A stretch of 64,000 nucleotides of DNA from Quillaja saponaria (taxonomy: Eukaryota > Streptophyta > Magnoliopsida > Fabales > Quillajaceae), in assembly GCA_029379385.1 (NCBI GenBank), contig CM055618.1, forward strand, positions 382,134 through 446,133, read 5' to 3'. The translations under genes and the position numbers were made by a program. The first letter of the stretch is position 1, and every line of letters begins with the position of its first letter. This document shows, one piece after another, positions 49,331 to 59,551 of the stretch. The notes under the pieces were generated by a model. The model was not told the DNA's origin. It worked only from the letters and a program-made list of their open reading frames with translations, and ran no database searches.

Positions 49331-49756
49331 GAGAAGACCCTTATGGTTACCTTATAATATTTATGTTTATTTATCCAATTAAATTTTATTAATTTGAATA
49401 AATAAATAAATAATAGAAAAACTATCATCCTCGTTTCTGCTAATAACTACTCATGCACTTAACTACTAACTCTTCAGTTTATGGATAATGGCTTAATGCA
49501 AATTATTGCTTTTACTTTTTCTTTAGTCTGTTGTTTGTTGATGTTGTGCATTTTTATTTGTTGTTTGTTTACTAGAAACCGTAGGGTAGGATTTTATATT
49601 AGGATTCAAGTTTTTGATTGTTCATGATTAGCTGTCTCATAAAATACGGTATTTTAAGAATCTATATTGTCAAACTTCTAATATTGATTTTGTTTTAAGA
49701 AGTTGACTCAAATCTTGGTCTTTCTTAAGGGTGGTTTTTTGCAAAATATTGCAAAG

Positions 49757-50610
49757 ATGATTGATTAAATAACGAAATCGTTCTTAAATTATGTTGAACT
49801 GAAGAAACAATCCCACCTTGAGGCTGAATATGAGATATTAAAGCAAAAGCAGGGCAACTCATCCTCATTGAAAGACAGAATCTCTCTTCGTTCTTTCATG
49901 AAGTTGATGCAATCAAGGCCGAAATGGATGATATTACCAAGTCTCTTAATTGATCTTCAATACCTAAATGAAGACAATAAATCAACCCATAGTTCCAAGG
50001 TTCTTCGTGGGCTTACAGACAAGGTGGAGTATGACATAGGGTTGTTGTACTTTGCAAAGACAATATTCTCAAGACAAGGCTAGAAGCACTTGACATATCC
50101 AGTTTAAATAATCACATAATATCATAAGTTTATAAAGAAGGAACCCCCTTAGATAGAATGGGGATATCAATCACAAATGGTATAAGAGTCAAGCTTAAGG
50201 ACTTAATGAATAAGTTCCAGTCTTTGAGAAAAAGGATTCTACTTGATCACAAGAAAGATCTGAAAATGAGGTACTACACCATAACAGGTGAGCTACCCAG
50301 TGAGGATGTGATGAATAAGATGATTACAAGTGGTTTGAAAGTTGAATTCTTTGATCAGAAAACAGAGTCAATTATAGAGGATAAGACAAAGCATGAGACT
50401 GTGATGGATATTGAGAAGTTTGAATAAGCTTCGCCAGGTGTTCCTTGATATGGCTGTTCTGGTTGACACTTAAAGGGAGAAGATGGATGATATTGAAAAG
50501 AATGTAGCCAATGTGGATAACTTCATCAATGGTGGAACTAATAGTCTATACTATGCCATTCAGATGAAGAAAAAGAGTAAAAATGTGTTTACTTGGTTTG
50601 GGCTATGATG
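49757..50610 (+). pseudogene. SYP112: Syntaxin pseudogene, SYP112/KNOLLE-like
   Basis: The relic reads ITKSFLNYVELKKQSHLEAE, a frameshifted VDAIKAEMDDITK, LIDLQYLNEDNKSTHSSKVLRGL, then GISITNGIRVKLKDLMNKFQ, MRYYTITGELPSEDV, a shifted QVFLDMAVLVDT, and NVANVDNFINGGTNSLYYA. This is the Habc-linker-SNARE order of plant SYP1-group syntaxins, closest by memory to SYP112. A stop lies at the fourth codon (TAA), with at least three frameshifts and more stops. The C-terminal membrane anchor is lost after about 50610. No introns or poly-A tail are visible, so processed origin is possible but unproven. Confidence 0.75.
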
Positions 50611-51078
50611 TTTATTAATATAAAAAATTATGTTATGTTATCTAAAACTCTTTACAAATTTAGAGTTTATTCTTTTAAATTTAAAATTAAGTGTTAAGTT
50701 ATAAGTTAATATATAACTTTACAAATTAAGAGTTTACACTTTTAAAGAAAAAATTAATTTACTCTTTTACATGAAATTATTAATTTCACGCTAAGAACAT
50801 ATATTAACTTTACAAATATGACGTGTGTAATTCTTATCTTTACACTAATATTTATAAATTTATATAAGGAGTAAACTCTTTTTAAAATACTAGCCTTATG
50901 TGTTTTTTTCTATTTCTTATATCTATAAGGTATAAGGTTACTTTATTATACTAGCATTTGAGCACGCTTATGCTTTTTTTTTTTTTTGGTAGAAATGTAT
51001 AAAAATTCTTTTCTTTGTTTGTTAAACTTCTTTGATTCAAAGGATTAATCAAAACATGGACTAACAAATATCCATGAC

Positions 51079-51095
51079 TATTCAATACGTAGCCT
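51079..51095 (+). repeat. RTE copy 2 target-site duplication, left
   Basis: TATTCAATACGTAGCCT, identical to 54254-54270. Confidence 0.95.
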
Positions 51096-54000
51096 AACTC
51101 CGCCAGAGGTTACTCTGCCAATCCCAAGCCCAGATAAAGGAGGAGGGTTGCGATAGGTTGACGGCCAGCGTAAAACTAGTCAAACCCTACGACGATGAAT
51201 CCTACCGAATATTCGTTGGGGCGTAACCCTCTTAGCGACGCGCTGCATAGGATCCTAGATGTAGTGAGAAATGAGCAAGGCTTAGGTCGTCACATCCTTA
51301 GTGGCACGCCACATCGGTGCCCGAATGTGGTGCAAAATGAGCAAGAGTTCTCACATCAAGGGCAGGTGCGGGTAAAGAAGCTAGTCCAGGATAAGATTCG
51401 CATAGCTACTTGGAACATAGGGACTCTTATTGGTAAATTGAGAGAGCTTGTAAATACTATGAGTAGAATGAGGATTAATATTGCTTATTTGCAAGTAACT
51501 AAGTGGGTAGGAGAAAATGCTAGAGAGATAGAGAGAACAGGATTCAAGATGTTGTATACCGGTAAGACGAGAAATAGGAATGGAGTGGCGATTATTATAG
51601 ATGGAAATTTAAAGGAAGAGGTTGTTGAAATCAAGAGGAAAAATGATAGAATAATTTTAGTGAAATTGATGATAGATGAGGAGGCCTTTAATATCATTAG
51701 CGCCTATGCTCCACAAATAAGATTGGAAGAATCTACTAAGAAGGCTTTTTGGGATGATTTAGAAGAGATAGTCCAAGGAGTACCGTTAGGTGAGAAACTG
51801 CTTACTGGTGCTGATTTGAACGGTCATGTAGGAAGTACTAACGAGGGTTTTGAGAGCGTACATGGAGGATATGGTTATGGAGTTAGGAATGAGGGTGGAG
51901 AGTCTATTTTAGATTTTGCAGTTGCATATGACTTGATTTTAGCTAACACGTTTTTTAAGAAACGAGAGTCGTACTTAGCCACTTTTAGTCGCGGGCCGAA
52001 TAAGAGCCAAATAAATTTTGTTTTGACTAAGAAGGTTGATAGAGCGGTTTGTAAGGACTGTAAAGTTATACTCAGCGAGTGTTTAGTGTCTCAGCACAAA
52101 CTTATGGTTGTGGATGTTAGTATTAAGCAGCGGAAGCAAAAGCATAAAAGTAATAAGGTATTAAGAGTAGATGGTGGAATATGAATGAAGGGAAGATGGC
52201 TCTTTTTAAAGATAAAATGTTACAGGGTGATCCTTGGAGGGTGGAGGGTGAGCCTAGCATGATTTGAAATGAGATGGCGAGTCTTATCAGGAATACGGCT
52301 AGAGAGGTGTTAGGAGAAAGTAAAGGACGTGGACCTCCGACTAAGGAGACATGGTGGTGGAATGAAGAAGTTCAACAAGCTATTAAAGTTAAAAAAGAGT
52401 GTTATAAAAGTTTACACAAGTGTAGAAATGAAGATAATTATAAATGTTTTAGACAAGCTAGAAAATATGCTAAGAAAGCGGTTAGGGAAGCAAGAGGCAA
52501 GGCTTGCGAAGGACTTTACCAAAAGTTTGAGAAAAATGATGGAAAGGATATTTATAGGATTGCCAAGCAAAGAGAAAGACGAACTAAAGACTTAAATCGT
52601 ATGAAGTGCATTAAGGATTAGGCTGATAGGGTTTTAGTTAAGGAAGAAGAGATTAATGAGAGACGGTAAACTTATTTCGATACTTTATTCAATGGAGAGT
52701 CAAGGGGTGATTTTGGAGACCTTGATGACACCTTTGATGATACGAACCGCCGATTTGTTCTTCGGATTAGAGCATAGAAGGTTAAAGAAGCTATGCATAA
52801 GATGAAGAATGGTAAGGCATTAGGCCCATATGATATTCCAATAGAAGTTTGGAGATATTGGAGTAACTTGGGTTACAAATCTTTTTAACAAAATTTTAGT
52901 AACCAAGAAAATGCCCAATGAGTGGAGGAAGAGTATGTTGATCCTTATTTATAAGAATAAAGGAGATATTCAAAGTTGTTCAAATTATCGAGGAATAAAA
53001 CTTATTAGCCATAAAATGAAACTATGGGAGAGAGTAATTGAGCATAGGCTTAGGAATGAGACTCTAGTTTCTGAGAATCAATTTGGCTTTATGCTAGGAA
53101 GATCTACAATAAAGGCTATTTTTTTACTTAGGAGATTAATGGAGAAATATAGAGAAAAGAAAAAGGATCTTCATATGGTCTTTATTGATTTAGGAAAAGC
53201 GTATAATAAAGTGCCAAGACAAGTCTTGTGGTGGGTACTTGAGAAAAAGAAGGTTCCAACTAAATATGTAGAAATTATTAAAGATATGTATGAGGGACTA
53301 ATGACTAGGGTGCGGACCGTAGATGGTATAACTGGAGAGTTTCCGATCACGATAGGTGTCCACCAAGGTTCATCCTTAAGTCCTTATCTATTTGCTTTAG
53401 TCATGGATGAACTTACCTATAATATTCAAGATAGGGCTCCATGGTGCAGGTTGTCTGCCGATGATATCGTGCTGGTAGACAAAACTAGGGAAGGTTTAAA
53501 TTCTAAACTAGAAATTTGGAGGAACGAGTTAGAATCTAAAGGCCTTAGATTAAGTTAGACAAAAACTGAATATATGGAGTGCGATTTCAGTGAAACTAGA
53601 GGAGGCCCGAATGATATAATTTTAAACGGTCAGACAATCCTTACAAAGGATGTGTTTAAGTATTTAGGGTCATTTATACAAAAAGATGGTGCAATTGAGC
53701 ATGGTGTAAACGATAGGATCAAGGCAGGGTGGGTGAAGTGGCAGAGTGCTTTAGGAGTTTTATGTGATCCTAAAATCCTTAATAGATTGAAAGGAAAATT
53801 TTATAAGTTGGCAGTGAGACCAGCTATGTTGTATGGTATCGAATGTTGGGCAATTAAAAAGCAACATTCGCATAAGATGGGAGTAACCAAAATGAGAATG
53901 TTGAGATGGATGACAGGACATACAAGAAAGGATAGAATAAGGAATGAGGAGATTCGTAAGAAGGTGGAAGTAGCACCTATTGAGGAGAAAATGAGGGAGA

Positions 54001-54253
54001 ATAATCTACGTTGGTTTGGACACATCCAACGTCGGCCAATGGACGCAGTAGTTAAGCAAGGTGACTTGGTTCAGGTGTCAGGTGTTAGACGGGGAAAGAG
54101 GAGACTGAAACTTACATGAGGGGCAGTCATCGAAAAAGATATGGTTGTGCTAAGGATTAATGAAAATATTGTCTCGGATCAATGCGAATGAAGGAAAAGA
54201 ATTCATATAGCCGACCCAACTAGTTTGAGATTTTAAGGCTTAGTTGAGTTGAG
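51096..54253 (+). mobile_element. RTE-clade non-LTR retrotransposon, full length (copy 2)
   Basis: The element is 3158 bp, flanked by an exact 17-bp target duplication and ending in TTGAG units. From 51107 it aligns with copy 1 from 13453. Eleven bases at its 5' end (AACTCCGCCAG) have no counterpart in copy 1. Confidence 0.95.
51195..54119 (+). pseudogene. RTE polyprotein, copy 2, multiply broken
   Basis: The endonuclease part is open from 51195 to 52184, and CAA is retained where copy 1 has a stop. A 1-base loss near 52157 shifts the frame. An 11-bp loss near 52857, between two GGAGAT repeats, restores it. Stops include TGA near 52266, TAG near 52618, TAA near 52666, TAG near 52775, TAG near 53557 and TGA near 54117. 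The catalytic block has FADD changed to SADD, and the conserved DLEKAYDK is DLGKAYNK, so the RT would also be impaired. Confidence 0.9.
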
Positions 54254-54270
54254 TATTCAATACGTAGCCT
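54254..54270 (+). repeat. RTE copy 2 target-site duplication, right
   Basis: TATTCAATACGTAGCCT, identical to 51079-51095. Confidence 0.95.
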
Positions 54271-54340
54271 GTTGACGTATTAGGACTCAAGCTGTTCAAT
54301 ATTGAATATGTGACAATCAATAGTGCCTTCAGTAACTATA

Positions 54341-54720
54341 TGATGTAGGATAAGAATGAAGATTAAATTATTTTAATTTCTTGTATTTTAATAATTATGA
54401 TAATGTTATTTTCTTAGTTATTAGTTTTAACTTTATTTTATATTTTCCTTGGACACATAACAAATAGAAGTAGGAGTTAGTGATTAGAAGTAGTATAAAT
54501 ATATTATTTTGCCTTTAGTCCTACATCAATAAAATGTGAGTTGGTTGGTACAAGGAACGTTTCTACTAAGTTGTAAAAATGATCCAATAATATAATTATT
54601 TTATCAATTAAAATTTTTTATATCTCTGGTATACTAGATTGATATTTTTTTTTGTGCACAATGATGTTTTAAAAGTCCGATGTGATCGGCTCCTTGTTTC
54701 TATCGCTTCTGCCCACGTCA
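54341..54720 (+). repeat. 5' LTR of the short gypsy element
   Basis: It starts TGATGTAGG and ends CACGTCA before the primer-binding site. It matches 55793-56179. Confidence 0.8.
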
Positions 54721-55224
54721 AGTGGTATCAAAGCAAGTAATTGCTCCTAAGCAACAATCTCAGCGACATTTATCGTGAGATAAAGGCCCTTTGGGTAAGG
54801 TTGCAAACATAAGAGAGGAGGATAACCTGTGAGCTTTATGAGACCCACTACTTTCTCGTCGACTTAGGTGGCACCAACAGGGTTAGTGACGATGGTAGGA
54901 ACAACCGAGTCTGAGATTATTCTCATGACTAACCTATCAAACGATGTGGTCCCGCAAGTTTTCACATATAATAAACCTATGACGAGATTCCAATTCTTGA
55001 TATTGACTTCTTCAAAAATGAATTCATCAACTGGTTAGCAAATTTTGAATTTTATTTTGACAGTATGAAGATTCCTAAAGATTATAGATTGAATCTTGCA
55101 TATTGTAAACTTGATTAAGATGTGGTGACTTGGTGGAATAGTTTACAAAACTACAGAGCCTAACAAGGGAAAAATAAAATAAATTTATTCATGGATAAAA
55201 ATGCCAAATTAGATTTTTTTAGAA

Positions 55225-55539
55225 TTGTTTCCTTGTTATTATGATGATATATTATATCCGTTGGAAATAAGAGTTAATTATAGACTTGATAAACTGGAAG
55301 AAAATTATTATAGTCAATTGGTAACTCTTGATGTTTATCCACAATATGATGATGTTGTGCTTGCAAAAAATTATCAAGAATTATTGACAGAAGAAGTTCG
55401 AAAAGACTTGAAGCCTATCTACCATCCTACCAATGAAGAAGAGTGCATTAGAGGAAAGAAAATAAGATTATTGATTCTAATGTTCCTGAAGACAAAGAAA
55501 ATCATACAGAATACTATCCAGTTAAATCTACTATTCTAA
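55225..55539 (+). pseudogene. gag fragment, open 104-codon stretch
   Basis: The translation is the gag segment downstream of the capsid core (DYRLDKLEENYYSQL-like). It starts and ends without gag signals on its own and is a fragment of the surrounding retroelement. Confidence 0.5.
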
Positions 55540-55792
55540 ATTCTCCAAACCTACCACCTACAATTGTTGTAGAGGTTGATTTCATCGGCGTTGAAGCAAT
55601 ACTTAGCAAAGTGGTTGATCCATTATTTGAGTTGAAAGTCAATGTGAATATTTGAGAAGCAGAAATTATGAAGTTTCAATGTAAGAATTACCCAAAAGGT
55701 TTCTAGTATTCCAAATACATCTTCATATGGAAAGGAAGATATCAGTTTGCGTTATTGAACTCGAGCTCGAGTTTTTTCCAAGTTAAGAGGAC

Positions 55793-56179
55793 TGATGTAG
55801 AACAAGAATGGAGATTAAATTATTTTAATAATTATGATGTAATTCTCTTAGTTAATAGTTTTAAGTTTATTTTATGTTTTTCTTAGTCCCATATAAGAAA
55901 TAAAAGTAGGACTTAGTGATTAGAAGTAGCATAAATATATTATTTTGTCATTAGTCCCACATCGCTAAGATGTAAGTTGGTTGGTACATGGAACCTATAT
56001 AAATAAAGATTTCTCCTGAGTTGTAAAAATGATCCAATAATTCAATAATTTTATCAATTAAAGATTTTATATATTTGTTTTATATATCTAGTGCACCAAA
56101 TTGATAGTTTTCCTTATACACAAGGATATTTTAAGGGCCCAACGTGATTTGTTTTTGTATTTATCACATCCGCCTCGCA
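55793..56179 (+). repeat. 3' LTR of the short gypsy element
   Basis: It starts TGATGTAG after a purine-rich AAGAGGAC tract and contains a TATA-like CCTATATAAATA (about 55994). It ends near CGCA at 56179. Confidence 0.8.
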
Positions 56180-58089
56180 TCCCCTTATATAACAACAATT
56201 CATTAAAGTACAAAACAAGATCATTGGTAATTTAATGAATTTTTATGATAAATCTACCTTTGAAGAATTCAATATCTTTTATTTTTCATTTATAATTATT
56301 CTTGGAATGCAAGGCAACATTCGCATTTGACTACATAAATTGTTTAGTGCTGAATGAAAGTGGAAGAGATAATTAGCTAGTAGGTTGATCCATTCAAAGG
56401 GAGAGTTGAACAAGTTCCTCAAATTAAGTTTGTATATTTTGAGATTACATTGAGGTTACTAATATCTTACAATATGATAGACAGCGAATGAGACAATTTC
56501 AACTTGCAATCATTAAGTGTAATTAGTGAGAAACAGATAGAGATTGTGTTTTTGAGATTAATTTCATTCTCAAAAAATAAGATGCATATACCATCAACTA
56601 CAACCTTATTAATTAGCAGAATTGGACCCTCACAATAATCAACCTTTAAACCTTTTCCTCATACTAATTGACTTTAAAGATTAAAAATTTTACAAACATA
56701 AAATCAGGGTCCTTTATGACAATAAAACTCAATTGTTGACTAATTGTTAACTCAACTAACAAACATATTTTGTTATTAATTTGCTATTTATATGAGACCA
56801 AACCTAGCTAGAAGCATTATATATCCTTAAACACTATTTATCAAAGGCTAAAAGAATATATATCTCCTGTTTCACATTGAAAAGAAAAAGGGTCTGACTA
56901 TATTTTCATGCATCGTAATCGTAACAGTATTAAATATTAGTACCAAGAGGGTGAACTTGGGAAGTTGGTATATATATATACAGCTTCTAGACTTATTTGA
57001 ATATCGTTGGCATCTTTTTTAGTCGGATTTTTCTTCTAGACAATTTGTATTGCCATTATTTATGAGGAAACTAAAAGGATGTGACACATAATTATATTTA
57101 TGTCATCCTTGGTTGGTTGAACTTATAGATTTTTTACAGTTATTAAATTAGTAACTTGTTGGCAATTACATTTTACTAAATTTTTTAAAATAAAATATAG
57201 TAAATAAATGTAATTTTTTAGCCGGTAGTTTATAGCCAGATAAAGGATATTTTGATAAAATAAACTTTATTTAAATTTGTAAATAAAAACTCATATTTTT
57301 TGAATATTCATACCAATTTGAATTTAAATCCAAACCAAGTTATCCATTGTTTAAGAATTTCAATTTATAGTTTATTCTAAAAATAGGTACAAACATTTTT
57401 TTATATAATTCGGCGCACTTACATTTCTTTTCTATATTATTTGAGTCAATCAATCAAAAACCAGTTAGTATAATCACAGTAAAATGGTGACGTAATAATT
57501 TTTTTACATATCATTAATATTTTTTTTGTCTTAAACTGTCATTTCTTTTCATTTTATGTATTTATGTGGCTATTCAACTAATTAAATGCCTAAAATGACT
57601 ATTAAAAGGTATCAATTAACATGATATTTTATTCTTTTCTGAGAAATAATGAATAAAGGTATCAACAATGATGAGTAAAAATATTGCTATGTCACCATTT
57701 TTCAGAATACTAAAGAGTATCAACTAACATGCCTAAATTGCCATGTCACCACTAAAAGAAAGTTAAAAGAAAACAAGAAAATAATGCAAACATTTGTTAC
57801 TCATCAATAATGAATTCTAAGAATTTTGAGAAATAATTAAAAAATAATAATATATAAGAAACAGAAAAAAATATTATGATGAGTAAAATTTATTATATCA
57901 CTGTTTTTCAAGTAAATATACTTATTGGTTTTTTTGTGGATTTTTGTGGAGTGCCTCAAGCAATTTAGAAAAAAAGATGAGTGTCTATTTTGAAATTAAC
58001 ATCTAAGTTAAGACTCTTAAATGATAGTTTGGTTTGAATGCTAATCCTAGCAAGAAGGTACATAATCTATTTTCAGAAGTTATTTATCC
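56180..58089. other. AT-rich intergenic stretch without recognisable genes
   Basis: I see no convincing coding, RNA or transposon-terminal signature. Short repeats around GTATCAA and ATGTCACCA (57600-57750) recur but form no clear element. Confidence 0.5.
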
Positions 58090-58650
58090 CAATATTTTAA
58101 AAACAAGACAAGACTTGCCCGTCGAACCAATTCAACCACCAATTGGTCGAGGTGGTTTTGGGGAGGGGGGGGGGAAAGACTTGAACCTAACACCTTATTA
58201 TGTTGAAACACAAAGATTCGAACACTGTTAAATGCATTTTTGTTAATTTTTTTCGTATTATATGTATTTGTAAGGTGAAGACGTTCTAATTATCTTCCTC
58301 TTCTTTTCTTAATTTATCATTTTTATATCCAAACAAATAGACTAAAATGAAATAAATATTATTATATATACTAGTGATCTTGTGTATTTATTTATTTTTT
58401 TAATAAAACTCTATTGCTGATTGAGAAATAGTAGAATAATGGTTGAGAAAGAAATTAAGAAATTAAAAAACATATAAGATATATAATATCAAATATAATA
58501 ATTATAAGTAAAGTTATATTATGAATAATATTATAAATATTAAATTAATATATTTATAAAATCATCCAGTCTAACAATCATTTTGATTTTGATTGAACCA
58601 AATATCCAGTAAATTTTGAGTCAATCACTAATCCTGTTTCTAAAATATTA
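58090..58650. mobile_element. MITE, copy 2 (same family as 38579-39125)
   Basis: The left end is CAATATTTTAAAAACAAGAC and the reverse complement of the right end is TAATATTTTAGAAACAGG. ATTTATCC (58082-58089) and ATTTATCA (58651-58658) flank it, a one-mismatch 8-bp duplication. The inner right end shares GTGATTGACT with copy 1. It contains a G10 run near 58165. It has no coding capacity; the open frame 58034-58231 crosses its edge and is spurious. Confidence 0.7.
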
Positions 58651-58982
58651 ATTTATCATTTCAACTCAATTTTTTTGATATTCTATTTTAATCATTCCCA
58701 CGACTATTCTAGTTTTTTGATTCGTAGGAATCTTGTTGAGCTTATAAATCACCTCTCCTCCCTATTCATAAACTCTCCATCCCAAGAAAAACAAGATTCA
58801 ATCCCAGATTTTTAGTATACATCACTTAGTGACTTTACTAATTAAACCAACTGATATCTTTTGAATTGAATTAATTCTGACATTATGTACTGTACCGTTA
58901 AAACATTTTTTTACCACAAAAAGCAATTTTCCTTACTTTAGTGCAGGAGGTATATAGTAGAAGAATTTAAGAAAACCAAAGG

Positions 58983-59306
58983 TTAAGGACAGAACAATCT
59001 CAAGTAAAAAGCAAAGCTAGAGAAATAAAAATGATAAATAGTAGTCATATGAAACTTATGGAAGAACGTAGAAAGATTAATTTGTAAAAAACCTGAAAGA
59101 ATTTGAATCCAGTGCGCTCCAACGCTAATGCAACAAGTGTCCGCGTGATCCATCATACGGTCACAAAATTTCATGTGATCGTCTCTAAATTGATTGAAAA
59201 TCAATATCCCCGTCATAAAAACTAGTAATTCTCCTTTGGTTACTACATAAATGAGAGATTGTTTCAATCTTTTAGGTCCAGAAACAGAATAATAATTCTT
59301 AGTCAC
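58983..59306 (-). CDS. Unrecognised open frame upstream of the LRR gene
   Basis: There are 107 codons on the minus strand, starting at 59306 and ending near 58983. The middle part (about 59250-59095) is more GC-rich and protein-like (KGELLVFMTGILIFNQFRDD, DHADTCCISVGAHW) than typical random frames here, and a possible splice donor context follows at about 59095. I recognise no family. It could be an exon of an unannotated gene, a captured fragment, or chance. Confidence 0.2.
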   Translation of the reverse strand: MTKNYYSVSGPKRLKQSLIYVVTKGELLVFMTGILIFNQFRDDHMKFCDRMMDHADTCCISVGAHWIQILSGFLQINLSTFFHKFHMTTIYHFYFSSFAFYLRLFCP

Positions 59307-59551
59307 ACTTCTATATATATTTTTCTACCATACCATCTTTATCATCATTATACCTTCCTCTCTACGTGAAGAAATAGAATAAACCCATGCCAGCTTTGCT
59401 ACTTTTTTTTTTCAACTTTTTTCATACTAAATTATATTTTCCCCTCATTTCAGAGTTCTATTGTTAGATCCCAAACTTCACTGGAAGATAAAAAAAAATT
59501 ACTTATATATTACAGGTATCCCTCTGATCTAATCAAGTCCCACCTTCCAAA

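Larger units (their letters stand above)
54341..56179 (+). mobile_element. Short Ty3/gypsy element with two LTRs and no RT
   Basis: LTRs at 54341-54720 and 55793-56179 are similar in order and start TGATGTAG. Between them are a primer-binding site TGGTATCAAAGC (54723), a gag relic (NEFINWLANFEFYF at about 55018-55060, TWWNSLQNYR), an open stretch 55225-55539, and a last-exon-like SSSFFQVKR before a purine tract. Protease, RT, RNase H and integrase are absent, so it is a deletion derivative that could only have moved in trans. The leader resembles that of the gypsy relic at 36290-36780. No target duplication was identified. Confidence 0.8.
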
